From: Echinometra lucunter
Taxonomy: Eukaryota; Echinodermata; Echinoidea; Camarodonta; Echinometridae
DNA: 64,000 bases
Reading direction: 5' to 3'
NCBI GenBank assembly: GCA_029962745.1
Contig: CM057155.1
Span: 30,872,896-30,936,895 of the forward strand
The notes beneath the pieces are model-generated. The model saw only the letters and a program-made list of their open reading frames with translations, was not told the DNA's origin and ran no database searches. The translations under genes were made by a program, and so were the position numbers. This document shows, piece after piece, positions 55,801 through 60,201 of the stretch; the first letter of the stretch is position 1; every line of letters begins with the position of its first letter.

Positions 55801-57261
55801 TGAAGCTGTTAACTTGTAAATTGTTACTATTCAGTATAAAACAATTGGCTTCTGCTTACATGAACTTTACGAGGTGAATTACAAACTATCTCCCAGTCAT
55901 CAATACTGTGCTAGAACACAAAAAACAAAAGAAAAGAAAGGCATAACTTATACATGTAGATATGAAGATAAAAATTAGTATTACAAATTCATGTCCCATG
56001 TTTCTTCTTGAATGGTAAAAGGGTTTCTTAACAAAGCCAGTTATTATATTTTCTTAAGTGTGATATAGATCCTTTCTTCATGAAATTAGCACAGCTTAAT
56101 TTCTGAAGAAAAAAATATACCGAGTATTTGAAATATATATAGAAAGAGATCAACAGAAAATATAGTACCAGAAATCTTTTCCTGATTAATTCAAATTTAC
56201 ATTACATACATGTACATGTAAATGAATTTCTACTCCTCTTGAATTATTCTTAAATAATCAAGTCAGCAAAGATCAAAGATAGATAGAAAAATTAACCAGT
56301 TATGCACGATTTGATTTCAGTATAACAAGCATATTCCAAAGATCCCAGCCAGAATTACATGTATCTTGGGTTGGGTGTTCTATGGGTTAAAGGCCAAGTC
56401 CACAGCAAGATTAAATTCATTTCAATAAAAACATTCCAAACAAAACATGATGAAAATTGGATCATGCAAAATAAGAAAGTTATGATTTTTTTTAAATTTT
56501 CGCTATTTTTTCGCAAAGCAGCTCTTGAAGTACAGTCGATACGAATATTCAGTGAGTTGATGATGTCATATACTACCTATTCTCCATAATAATCTATACA
56601 AAAATTTCATAAAATTGTCATTTTTCCCCACTAAAACTGAAAAGTCATCCATCACATCTGTACACATATTAGACTAAATACCATTTTGTAAGAATGTAAG
56701 GAGTATTTAGGACAACTTTTGCATTTTTAATGCTAAATATGAAATTTTTGTCATTTCTGTATACATAATGTGTGAATAACTGTGAGTACATGACATCATC
56801 AACTCACTCACTGAATATTCATATCGACTGTTCAAGAACTGTTTTGCGAGAAAATAGCAAAAATTCAAAAATTCATAACTTTCTTATTTTTGCATCCAAT
56901 TTTAATCCAATTTTCACTGTTTTGTTAAGAATTTGTTATTCTTTTCATTGAAATGAACTTCATCTTGCTGTGGACTTGGCTTTTATTAAACATGTATACC
57001 AGACTGACATCTAATGGAAGTGGACTGAGTCAGAATTCAGAAGTCAAACATCACTAGTTGGAGTAAAAGAAAATAAATTTTATAACCTCATCTTTTACCA
57101 AGGCTATATAACTTTTAAAAGTCAATCATCCTAAAGCTATCTTTGCTCAGTGTGGATAAGTTTCCTATTTTTCTTTAAATGGGGCATAATGATCTATCAC
57201 TCACCTTTGCAGTTGTTCTTCCACCTTTTAAATTAGATTTTTTGAAACTTCCGCGGATCAT
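22711..57261 (-). CDS. Conserved eukaryotic protein of unknown function, 12 exons, 406 aa
   Basis: Exons in transcript order are 57261-57205, 54245-54135, 52607-52482, 49691-49605, 48410-48348, 45404-45226, 43953-43888, 42460-42355, 41501-41386, 40442-40351, 39781-39696 and 22842-22711. All borders are AG/GT and every phase fits, giving 1221 bases. Residues 20-37 are RG-rich (QGRRGRGSNNRNRRGG), as in RNA-binding tails. Residues 57-127 are Ser/Pro/Glu-rich with EWPTL and DEWAPPP. Residues 128-335 look helical and globular. The C-terminus has EVRNTEGYGARW then FRGFLEP. I recall this C-terminal pattern from conserved uncharacterised eukaryotic proteins but cannot name it. The donor of exon 3 (GAG|GTACCA) is weak. 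The last intron is about 16.9 kb and could hide an exon, though phases do not need one. Confidence 0.8.
23136..23306. mobile_element. MITE, AGCCGTTTTGTAGCC arms
   Basis: TGACACAGTGAGCAAC with AGCCGTTTTGTAGCC on the left mirrors GGCTACAAAACGGCT and GGTTCACTGTGTGACA on the right. It lies in the last intron of the large gene. Confidence 0.7.
23570..23735. repeat. (GA)n / (GGGA)n purine microsatellite
   Basis: About 165 bases of purine with an internal 40-bp sub-repeat (GAAAGAAAGAGAGATAGGG). Minus-strand frames are poly-Ser/Leu artefacts. Confidence 0.95.
23930..24112 (-). mobile_element. tRNA-derived SINE
   Basis: On the minus strand it starts GTGGCACCGTGGTATGTTGG, has a B box AGGTCCCGAGTTCGATCC and then the family body CCAGGTGT..ATGGGCACCTGGCA. 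It is the same family as the SINE at 7231. Confidence 0.75.
24199..24687. mobile_element. MITE with TTAA (or TA) flanks, AGGCATTGG ends
   Basis: Ends AGGCATTGGCTAAC and GTTGACCAATGCCT are inverted repeats, each flanked by TTAA (24195-24198, 24688-24691). The palindromic flank fits a TTAA duplication (piggyBac) or TA with one more base of terminal repeat (Tc1/mariner). The exon-like frame inside at about 24408-24463 is part of the element. Confidence 0.75.
25351..25758 (+). mobile_element. TTAA-flanked piggyBac-type MITE, copy A
   Basis: A full-length 408-bp copy. It starts CCCATTCGTGACAG and ends CTGTCACGAATGGG, with TTAA at 25347-25350 and 25759-25762. TTAA target sites and CCC termini are the hallmark of piggyBac. 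No frame of useful length. It serves as the reference for the other copies. Confidence 0.85.
25763..27740. other. Intron sequence, no gene seen
   Basis: Part of the last intron. It holds poly-G at about 26563-26578, C/A tracts at about 26745-26776, a TGACGTCA site at about 26157 and a poly-C at about 27564. None is linked to a gene. Confidence 0.4.
27917..28066. repeat. Palindromic repeat CCCACTTTTACGTCA
   Basis: CCCACTTTTACGTCA at 27921 is followed at once by TGACGTCAAAGTGGG, a near-perfect palindrome with a TGACGTCA core. The left half is repeated at about 28050-28064. The segment between has GCGCGCA-type motifs. It is probably a foldback element. Confidence 0.6.
28070..29660. other. Intron sequence, no gene seen
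   Basis: AT-rich intron with poly-C at 28447-28457 and poly-A at 28971-28981. Frames here are short and lack splice borders on either strand. Confidence 0.4.
29664..29751. mobile_element. Short MITE, AGGGACCAATCC ends
   Basis: AGGGACCAATCCAAAATTAG and CTAATTTTGGATTGGTCCCT are perfect inverted ends of an 88-bp element. The interior is also partly self-complementary. No target duplication was identified. Confidence 0.7.
29752..33040. other. Intron sequence with a GC-rich island; no gene supported
   Basis: Mostly AT-rich. A GC- and CpG-richer patch lies at 29990-30310 (ACGCGTAGTCCGTGACGG and nearby), with acceptor- and donor-like borders around 30240-30311, but no family is recognisable. TGGCGCCATTTTG at about 31491 looks like a transcription-factor motif only by chance. 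A (CT)n tract lies at 32998-33028. Confidence 0.35.
33046..33403 (-). mobile_element. piggyBac-type MITE, copy E, right end lost
   Basis: TTAA at 33042-33045, then TCATGACAGGAATTATTTAT, and the family interior in reverse orientation up to about 33403. The terminal CTGTCACGAATGGG is missing. It is more diverged than the other copies. Confidence 0.8.
33429..33639. mobile_element. MITE with TA duplication, CACTCTTAAAAATTCC ends
   Basis: CACTCTTAAAAATTCC at the left and GGAATTTTTAAAAGTG at the right are inverted, flanked by TA (33427-33428, 33640-33641). Arms continue through GACCCGGAAAAGAGTCC. The interior holds further TGACCC/GGGTCA repeats. Confidence 0.8.
33748..34228 (+). mobile_element. 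5'-truncated LINE: ORF2 C-terminus and 3' UTR
   Basis: The plus frame reads RFSFPTVWNSLPKYVHSCSC then LSLFKRKLKQYF and stops at about 33875. WNSLP followed by LxxFKxxLK is the classic C-terminus of non-LTR reverse-transcriptase ORFs. The 3' UTR runs to AATAAA and an (ACGA)n tail at about 34207-34228. Only the last 40 or so codons remain. Confidence 0.8.
34229..34680 (+). repeat. Dispersed repeat with (TAA)n and ATTCCATA motif
   Basis: TTAATAATAATGAACCATGC, AAAGCGCATATCAC, TATGCGCTATTAG, then TAATTCATTCCATAACTCTG. It has the same order as the copies at 20650 and 60483. Confidence 0.5.
34963..35367 (+). mobile_element. piggyBac-type MITE, copy B
   Basis: The interior is nearly identical to copy A. 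The right end is intact with TTAA (35368-35371). At the left the flank and first bases have mutated to ATTCCATTCGTGAC. Confidence 0.9.
35430..35745. repeat. (TTC)n and (ATT/ATC)n microsatellites
   Basis: CTTCTTCTTC runs at 35430-35460 and imperfect ATTATCATT iterations at 35560-35745, with AGTAGTAGTAG inside. Confidence 0.9.
36127..36487. mobile_element. MITE, AGGTGCTTTCACACATG ends
   Basis: AGGTGCTTTCACACATGATG at the left and CATCATGTGTGAAAGCACCT at the right. Arms continue through CGACAGTGTGGTACCACACT for about 45 bp. The interior (AATGAACGCGCATTAACACA, TTTGATTGG) matches the MITE at 38507, so these are two subfamilies with different ends. Confidence 0.85.
36645..36887. repeat. (TA)n microsatellites
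   Basis: Two blocks of TA dinucleotides, at 36645-36672 and 36738-36887, with a short single-copy sequence between them. The second gives Ile/Tyr-rich spurious frames. Confidence 0.97.
36985..37082 (+). mobile_element. LINE-like 3' end with (TTGAAC)n tail
   Basis: TTTTTATGTTTATGATTGAA, then GAATAAATATCTTGAACTTG. The sequence style and the tail match non-LTR retrotransposon 3' ends. No coding part remains. Confidence 0.5.
37083..37709. other. Intron sequence, no gene seen
   Basis: Poly-A at about 37168-37184. No exon or other repeat identified. Confidence 0.4.
37718..37885. mobile_element. hAT-type MITE with perfect 8-bp TSD
   Basis: Flanked by ATTTGTGT at 37710-37717 and 37886-37893. The ends are CAGGCCTGGGCCCC and GGGGCCCTG, and AAACTTACCATTGATGGTAA is mirrored on the right. 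The centre has CAGCCAATCAAATTC. The 8-bp duplication and CAGG..CCTG termini mark a hAT element. Confidence 0.85.
38096..38504 (+). mobile_element. piggyBac-type MITE, copy C
   Basis: TTAA at 38092-38095 and 38505-38508 with ends CCCATTTGTGACAG and CTGTCACAAATGGG. It carries the same C-to-T/G-to-A change in both ends. More diverged inside than copies A, B and D. Confidence 0.9.
38507..38818. mobile_element. MITE, AAAGGCTTGTTCAGATATGACGC ends
   Basis: AAGGCTTGTTCAGATATGAC at the left mirrors GTCATATCTGAACAAGCCTT at the right, with TA on both sides. It abuts piggyBac-type copy C, sharing the TTAA. The interior matches the MITE at 36127. Confidence 0.8.
38905..39240 (-). other. Minus-strand open segment, probably transposon-derived
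   Basis: A frame of about 78 codons contains FMAQRTKSNLTDHQKRYALY and IMALSHHDFIQRMPMYEKC. It starts after TTTTCCCGTAG, which looks like an acceptor, but no matching donor or phase partner was found. It sits between two MITEs, so I favour a repeat fragment. It is not needed by the phases of the surrounding gene. Confidence 0.3.
39258..39670 (+). mobile_element. piggyBac-type MITE, copy D
   Basis: TTAA at 39254-39257 and 39671-39674. The right end has one change (CACGAATAGG). It ends 26 bases from the donor of exon 11. Confidence 0.9.
39696..39781 (-). CDS. Exon 11, residues 335-363
   Basis: Acceptor TTTATATAACCAG, donor TTACCT|GTGAGT. It contains NAERVLNKILNEVGWLNIHQ then LP and ends in phase 0. 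A TTAA-MITE copy ends 26 bases beyond the donor. Confidence 0.8.
40351..40442 (-). CDS. Exon 10, residues 304-334 plus split codon
   Basis: Acceptor TTCTCTTTAACAG, donor AAGGA|GTAAGT-type border after one base of a codon. In the frame set by exon 9 it reads ASSQLTVGARALEKHCHRDQ then TNNWWGRPKG. Other frames are open but do not fit the phases. Confidence 0.85.
40590..40942. mobile_element. pogo/Tigger-like MITE with TA duplication
   Basis: CAGTCCGACCTCACTTATCC at the left and GGATAAGCGAGGTCGGACTG at the right, flanked by TA (40588-40589, 40943-40944). CTTATCCGGCC repeats near the left end. This terminus is characteristic of pogo/Tigger elements (Tc1/mariner superfamily). No transposase. Confidence 0.85.
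40960..41235 (+). mobile_element. LINE-like 3' UTR remnant
   Basis: T-rich sequence with AACCAGTGGAGGCCAATTTA and a short GAATTTGAATC tail. It resembles the 3' UTR of the LINE at 33748 in style only. Confidence 0.4.
41386..41501 (-). CDS. Exon 9, residues 266-303 plus split codon
   Basis: Acceptor TTGTTTTCTCCAG, donor AACAA|GTAAGT. It contains DIGKRGLLDLLGVRRTVG and FPPTRDILEASF. Confidence 0.85.
41563..41674. mobile_element. Short hAT-type MITE with perfect 8-bp TSD
   Basis: Flanked by GACTGTAT at 41555-41562 and 41675-41682. Ends CAGAGGCAGCGGAAC and GTTCCGCTGCCTCTG are perfect inverted repeats. The whole 112 bp folds into a hairpin with GAGGGGCACC at the apex. It lies 53 bases from exon 9. 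Confidence 0.85.
41790..42016. mobile_element. MITE with TA duplication, GTGCAACAAAGGGC ends
   Basis: GTGCAACAAAGGGCTATCTG and CAGATAGCCCTTTGTTGCAC are perfect inverted ends flanked by TA (41788-41789, 42017-42018). GCAGATAGCC also occurs once inside. Confidence 0.85.
42355..42460 (-). CDS. Exon 8, residues 230-265
   Basis: Acceptor TTTTTCCGAAG, donor TTTAAG|GTGAGAGG. It contains KMVLDNVACHIMGFRGSWEG, and ends in phase 0. Confidence 0.8.
42580..42632. repeat. (GAT)n/(ATC)n palindromic microsatellite
   Basis: GATGATGATGATGG turns into CATCATCATCATCACC around a GATCATGATC centre. Confidence 0.9.
42720..42970 (+). repeat. Dispersed repeat, partner of 3060-3240
   Basis: Shares GGGACCACACACA and the following order of motifs with the left-end copy. 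Class unknown. Confidence 0.5.
43020..43475 (-). mobile_element. Minus-strand retrotransposon-like repeat
   Basis: CATTTCATTTCATTTATTTCC at the left is a tail when read on the minus strand. AGGTAGATTATTCCATAACA at about 43366 recalls the ATTCCATA motif of the repeats at 20650 and 34229. Confidence 0.45.
43619..43852. repeat. (TAG)n / (AAT)n microsatellite
   Basis: About 230 bases of TAG/CAG trinucleotides followed by (AAT)n. Poly-Val and poly-Leu frames across it are artefacts. Confidence 0.98.
43888..43953 (-). CDS. Exon 7, residues 208-229 plus split codon
   Basis: Acceptor TTGTCTTTCAG, donor AAGAG|GTGTGAG. It completes the Gly codon from exon 6 and reads ACYAKDLITYAHLDEGNGTD then K. The (TAG)n microsatellite lies about 35 bases into the next intron. 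Confidence 0.8.
44283..44428. mobile_element. MITE, GGGCACCATTTCATAAAAC ends
   Basis: GGGCACCATTTCATAAAACT and GTTTTATGAAACAGGGTCC are inverted; arms continue TTATCAGTAACAA. The centre holds GCTCTCAGCCAATCAGATG. The copy at 48684-49370 is interrupted. Confidence 0.8.
44748..45155 (-). mobile_element. piggyBac-type MITE, copy F
   Basis: TTAA at 44744-44747 and 45156-45159; 408 bp, the same length as copy A, in reverse orientation. Spurious minus and plus frames inside it recur in copy H. Confidence 0.92.
45226..45404 (-). CDS. Exon 6, residues 149-207 plus split codon
   Basis: Acceptor CTCTTTCAG, donor TCTGG|GTAAG, phase 0 in, two bases out. This is the longest exon, with FPYQPPISEGSFFYPAIPLY and SLLAEILEEWLYSG. 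Well-formed codons make it one of the surest exons. Confidence 0.85.
45985..47105. mobile_element. Pearl/Helentron-like element with 161-bp minisatellite
   Basis: The left end has AACGCCAAGCGTT (a hairpin) and TTGTCTCGCCTGCA. The right end has ATGTCTCGCTCCGCTACGCA then GGCGAGACAAAA, a hairpin that is also inverted relative to the left end. Inside, a 161-bp unit repeats about four times (46351, 46512, 46673, 46827, 46988; one unit is 154 bp). Each unit has TGACCTTTGACCT. Terminal hairpins plus a central ~160-bp tandem repeat is the layout of the mollusc pearl and other non-autonomous Helentron elements. I infer this class; no helicase gene is present. Confidence 0.6.
46310..47010. repeat. 161-bp minisatellite with TGACCT direct repeats
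   Basis: Each unit includes GTATAGAAAGTTATTGTGTG, CACAGTGCCAGTCATGG and TTGACCTTTGACCT. One unit lacks a 7-base TTTGACC, which changes the spacing from 161 to 154. On the minus strand the motif is AGGTCAAAGGTCA, a DR1 array. Confidence 0.92.
47225..47272. repeat. (ATT)n microsatellite
   Basis: TTATTATTATTATCATTATT just to the right of the pearl-like element. Confidence 0.85.
47378..47800 (-). mobile_element. Minus-strand non-LTR retrotransposon 3' part
   Basis: (TTTGA)n at 47378-47402 is a tail when read on the minus strand. Upstream in that orientation is an unclassified AT-rich segment with a 72-codon frame of doubtful meaning. Confidence 0.4.
48067..48095. repeat. Poly-G / poly-C hairpin
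   Basis: GGGGGGGGGG, ACTCCAAG, then CCCCCCCCC. Confidence 0.9.
48348..48410 (-). CDS. Exon 5, residues 128-148
   Basis: Acceptor TACTGTATGCAG, donor GTAAGC, phase 0. It reads NLDEFLKSQTDLREMELAVV then M and is predicted helical, the start of the globular part. Confidence 0.75.
48684..49370. mobile_element. MITE interrupted by a ~530-bp insertion
   Basis: The left end GGGCCTGTTTCATAAAAC and right end TTTATGAAACAGGGCC match the MITE at 44283. Its interior (CAGTAACAACTGCCACATTT, GCTCTCAGCCAATCAGATG) is intact on the right. After CTTGTTA at about 48715, unrelated sequence runs to about 49248 and the MITE then resumes. The inserted sequence is CpG-richer and has no recognised ends; TTA occurs at both junctions. 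Confidence 0.7.
49427..49462. repeat. Poly-C and poly-A tracts
   Basis: Two C runs separated by GT, followed by a run of A. Confidence 0.9.
49605..49691 (-). CDS. Exon 4, residues 99-127
   Basis: Acceptor TTTCTATAG, donor GTAAGC, phase 0. It contains TTVDEWAPPPEKPTT and a Ser/Lys/Thr-rich end. Confidence 0.8.
49954..50620. repeat. 42-bp minisatellite, ~16 units
   Basis: Unit TTACCATGAATTATCTAGTA followed by TAAATATTAGTATTACCCCA and GC. Most units are identical; the left ones have CCCAGG, and one unit lacks TTAGTA. It lies in intron 3 of the large gene, preceded by (ATA)n. Near identity suggests recent expansion or homogenisation. Confidence 0.97.
50672..51078 (-). mobile_element. piggyBac-type MITE, copy G
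   Basis: TTAA at 50668-50671 and 51079-51082; 407 bp. Shares private changes with copies F and H (for example ATAAATATAAAT), so the minus-oriented copies may form a subgroup. Confidence 0.92.
51083..51185 (-). mobile_element. tRNA-derived SINE, third type
   Basis: On the minus strand: GGAGGTGTTGTGGCAAAGTT, an A box, then GGGTCATGAGTTCGATTCCC as B box, then GTCCTTCAGCAAGATGC. MITE copy G is inserted right at its end. Confidence 0.7.
51309..51823. mobile_element. MITE with a LINE 3' end inserted
   Basis: The left end AGGGGGGTGTTTCATAAAGC and right end GCTTTATGATACATCCCC are inverted; arms continue TGTTTGTAAAGTTACG. Between them, at about 51500-51695, is a LINE remnant (next entry). The expected MITE interior resumes at about 51700. 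Confidence 0.7.
51500..51695 (+). mobile_element. 5'-truncated LINE: last codons and 3' UTR
   Basis: The plus frame reads QSSSSLNVFKSKLKSYLFS and stops, the usual end of non-LTR reverse transcriptases. The 3' UTR ends ACTGCGCTATATAAAT and (ATT)n. The GCGCTATA..(ATT)n end is shared with the SINE at 7231. Confidence 0.7.
51860..51945 (+). mobile_element. SINE body fragment
   Basis: CTTTTGACCCAGGTGTAGAA then AAGTACATGGTAGGAAAAAT matches the body of the 7231 family without a tRNA head. Confidence 0.55.
52482..52607 (-). CDS. Exon 3, residues 57-98
   Basis: Acceptor TTTCAATAG, phase 0 at both ends. It begins EWPTLLEADH and is otherwise Ser/Glu/Pro-rich. The donor GTACCA is weaker than the other donors of this gene. 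Confidence 0.75.
52664..52722. repeat. GCGCTATACAAAT end and (CATCATCCT)n
   Basis: GGCGCTATACAAATGCTG is a retrotransposon 3' end, followed by an imperfect 12-bp CATCATCCTCAT repeat. Confidence 0.75.
52905..53000. mobile_element. Possible end of a hAT-like element related to 18408
   Basis: CCATCCCCCCCCCTC, GGGGAATATACATGTATTCC, CCCATTCCCCCC and CGATTTACGCC follow the same order as the right end of the 1.6-kb element (19951-20010). No partner end was found. Confidence 0.4.
53260..53275. repeat. Poly-G tract
   Basis: About 13 G bases; a poly-C tract follows at about 53538. Confidence 0.9.
53699..54102 (-). mobile_element. piggyBac-type MITE, copy H
   Basis: TTAA at 53695-53698 and 54103-54106; 404 bp. 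It ends 33 bases from the donor of exon 2. Confidence 0.92.
54135..54245 (-). CDS. Exon 2, residues 20-56, RG-rich
   Basis: Acceptor TTTTCTATTCAG, donor GTAAGT, both phase 0. The RG box is followed by a Pro/Gln segment. It lies 33 bases from a TTAA-MITE copy on the intron side. Confidence 0.85.
55404..55423. repeat. Poly-C tract
   Basis: About 19 C bases. Confidence 0.95.
55470..55680 (-). mobile_element. SINE with a 7SL RNA-like head
   Basis: Read on the minus strand, the head has GGCGTTGTGGCATGCGCCTG then TAATCCAGCTAAC, close to the 5' domain of 7SL RNA (GTGGCGCGTGCCTGTAGTCC, CAGCTACTC). A weaker match continues at GGACCCAGGTTCAAG. The body has TCACGTCTTTCAGATGGTG and AAGTCGGTCCCAGAG, and the tail is (CAA)n at 55481-55498. 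The head could instead be a strongly altered tRNA promoter; a chance match of this length is unlikely. Confidence 0.5.
55712..55855. repeat. 72-bp tandem duplication
   Basis: TTTCATATTAAGCTACATGA at 55712 recurs at 55784, with a few substitutions near the end. In intron 1. Confidence 0.93.
56391..56980. mobile_element. Large foldback MITE, ~150-bp arms
   Basis: AGGCCAAGTCCACAGCAAGA at the left mirrors TCTTGCTGTGGACTTGGC at the right. Arms continue with AATAAGAAAGTTATGA and TTTTCGCTATTTT, and end near CTCTTGAAG / CAAGAACTG. TTAA precedes the left end; the right flank is TTTATTAA. Intron 1. Confidence 0.85.
57205..57261 (-). CDS. Exon 1, residues 1-19
   Basis: Starts at the ATG and ends GCAAAG|GTGAGT, phase 0. 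It reads MIRGSFKKSNLKGGRTTAK, basic and probably disordered. It is the first ATG-bearing exon compatible with exon 2; a 5' UTR exon may lie further right. Confidence 0.7.
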
Positions 57262-58500
57262 CTTTTCGAGCAAATGTTCAGCAGTCTACAAATTCTGATG
57301 TTCTCTTAATTCACACAATTTATTAGTAGTAACATGCGGAGCTCCCACAATTATCCAATCAACCCACTGACCAATGAATTCAAACAAGGCTCATTATGTT
57401 TCCAGCAGGCAATGGGTCAAGACCTTGTCTTGATGTGCAGACTGCAGATAGAAGTTCACCAATAACTGAACAGATATCAAGATAGCTTGGGATTCATGCA
57501 GACCTTATTACCAATCTTCACACACAGTTATCTTTCGAAGGCGGCATCTGAAGCTTGTAGTTGACTCACAGTGGTTAACTAATCATGCTTCCCTGGTCAT
57601 TAGTCTTTGAAAGAGAATCAGTTTTGAAGATTTACTTAGTAAAGGTCTAACAGATTTGCATTCTCGTTGTCTGCCTATATCAAATTATATTTTTTCAAAT
57701 CATTTACCTTCTTTAAAGAGTTTTCTCCCTTTAAAAATCATAAAGAAATTCAACAGCTAGATCTAGCAAATAAAAAAGAAAAAAAAATATCTAAACCGAG
57801 GCAATAGTGGGGTGCAAAATCAAGTCACTTCCTGCATGTAAAAAAAGGAGCCCGATTCATGATGTACATGCGCACCGCCATGACCGCTGACTGAGCTGAC
57901 ATGAAGAACAAACTTCCAAAGTGTGCCTGTAAAAATCTTGTTAACCTTACTTATACTCTATTTCTTGCTCACCTGTTTTGATCCTTTGCTTGTGGGAATA
58001 TGGTGCAATCACAACCAGTCAAGTTCCTATGTTGATCTACATGAATCGAGAATATTCTATACCACATAGACTACACACGCTCTATCAGCGAACGATTTGA
58101 GCATGGATGCGCACGCCGACATCCAGGGGCGAAGTGGCGAAGTGCATGAACCACAGGCCAGGAAGCAGACAGCGACCAAGGAACGAAACTAGTAAACAAA
58201 ATATATTCTTATCTGAATTAAGTAGAATTTATCAATTAATAAACTAACAAATTTCTCTCCCGGTAATGATGATGGTTATTAACCAAAGCTTCGAGTAGAA
58301 CTATGCTACGTCGTGTTGAACAGCTTCTAGAACGCGGAATTTTGAGTTAGAGCGTGATGAAATAGTTTGCAACCGGAAAAGTGTTGCAATCCCATATGTT
58401 TACACGTATAGTCGCATTTCAGACGATTTGTATTACAATGGAGATCCATATTGCGACATTCAAGAAAATTATTTGCTTGACTGAAGTTTAAATTTTGATT
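57262..58500. other. 5' flank of the 406-residue gene
   Basis: The minus-strand promoter or 5' UTR should lie here. I see no TATA box with a defined start site. CpG density rises at about 58080-58400 (GCGCACGCCGAC, CTACGTCGTG, GAACGCGG), consistent with a promoter region but not proof. Confidence 0.35.
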
Positions 58501-59330
58501 ATTATTGTCCTACCAGATAGTGAGGCAACAGTGTTTGACTTTGTCCATAAAATCTTGAAACCCCGACCAATTATTTCGGTTGAGACTATTATCCGGCTCC
58601 GCCCACTGATCCTACTTCCTACGCTCCATCGCATTACCTTAATCCCTCTTCATCCCTTCGGGGAAAACATCAAATCCGTGCGAATTTCCGGGCATAGGCC
58701 GAGAGAAATATCCTTTTTCTTAAAGCCTTCTTGAATCTTGATAAAGAAAAAAAAGGGGGAGGATAGATGAATTAATAATGGGCTGCTGCGGAACTTTAAA
58801 TGTTTTGTATTTGTATTCATTAGAAAAACGGGGAAAAACATCATTCACATGTAATGTACATGAATATTCTGTTTTACATTACATAGGCATTATAACAATA
58901 TGAAGAAAACAAAAACAAAAAATAAATCATGAAATTAACAAAAGTTACATACGGATAACAAACAAAGAAATGGTTTTATAAATTAATTGAAACAGAAACA
59001 AAATTTACGGTGCCTTCAGAATTCATCTCTTATGGGTTAACAAAAGGAAGAAACCTTGAGAACTGATCTTGTTTTCTTCTTCTAATTTCATCAGGCTTAC
59101 AAATTGCTCTACCTTGTCTAAATCCTTAGACTCTTCAGATATTTCTTCTTTTTTTTATGAAAGCGGGCTTTCCTTTTATTTCATATTTTGTATAGTCGAT
59201 TATGAAATTCACCTCCCACATTTCCCATGTTTTGAAGAGGGGGACTTTATAAATATTACCAGGGAACTGTAAGTAGTTACATTTCCCTGATACAATCACC
59301 CGAGAGTCTTGCAACAGGGGTCAGGGGGCG

Positions 59331-59349
59331 ACCCCCCCCCCCCCCCCCC
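59331..59349. repeat. Poly-C tract
   Basis: About 19 C bases. The 58500-59330 stretch before it has no supported gene. Confidence 0.95.
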
Positions 59350-59689
59350 ATTATTTTCTCTCAAGTGAATGAAAAAAGGGGGAAAAAAGAGGAGAAAAAG
59401 AAGAATAGAGGAGAAAGAATAGTATGGGAAAAGAGAGAGTTGGATCATGCAACTATATTGTACCCCCATTTTTCATTTAAAATGTAAATAAACTCACCTA
59501 AAAGTTGTCTTGCCCCCTCCCCTATCAAAATACCCTGGCACCGCCACTAGCTGTCATGTAAACACACACAACATTCAACATTAAAGGAAATGGGGAACAA
59601 TGTTGTACAATATTTGTTGACAAATCAGTACCTTTAGCTTAACAGCTTCCCCTCCCCTCTCAAGTGTCCTAATCTCTCGTGTGCCCCTA

Positions 59690-59718
59690 TCTCTCTCTCT
59701 CTCTCCCTTTCGTTTCAT

Positions 59719-59756
<38 letters not shown>

Positions 59757-59757
59757 G
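59690..59757. repeat. (CT)n microsatellite
   Basis: Two CT blocks around CGTTTCATCCCCCCCCC. Confidence 0.95.
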
Positions 59758-59758
59758 A

Positions 59759-60156
59759 CCTCTTTTACACCAAGCCTTGTCTTCATGGGCCGCGGCCCGT
59801 GCTTGGCCCATGCTTGGTGTAAAAGCTCAAAAATCAAATGCGGGGCCAAATGTGGGGCCAATTTCAGACCAGCTCACGAGGTAGTCTCGGCCGTGGCCAG
59901 TTTTGGTGTAAATGCGGAGCGGGGCCAAATGTGGGGCCATCTTCCGTTTTCAATAACGTCATAAAGCCAGTATTGTAGAATTACAAACCGGGCGTGCGGG
60001 GATAAATAAAAAAGGCTTCGTCAAATTGTAGAGCACTCCTACAACGAAACTTTGAAAGGATCTAGATACAGGCCGCGGCCGCGGTCCCGGTGTAAACGCA
60101 CAAAATTGCGGGGCCCAGCCCCGGCCGGGCCGCGGCCGCTTGGTGTAAAAGAGGCA
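59759..60156. mobile_element. GC-rich MITE, CCTCTTTTACACCAAGC ends
   Basis: CCTCTTTTACACCAAGC and GCTTGGTGTAAAAGAGG are perfect inverted ends of a 398-bp element. The interior is unusually GC- and CpG-rich, with GGGCCGCGGCCC, GCCGCGGCCGCGG and repeated GCGGGGCCAAATG. CTTGGTGTAAA and TTGGTGTAAAT recur inside. No target duplication was found. Confidence 0.8.
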
Positions 60157-60201
60157 GGTTCAGGATTTATATAAAGGGGGCACAATATATTTATACATTA
60201 A

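Noticed and set aside
58325..58332. A heat-shock element (TTCTAGAA) upstream of the large gene
   Set aside because: Only two of the three or more required units are present; such an 8-mer is expected by chance.
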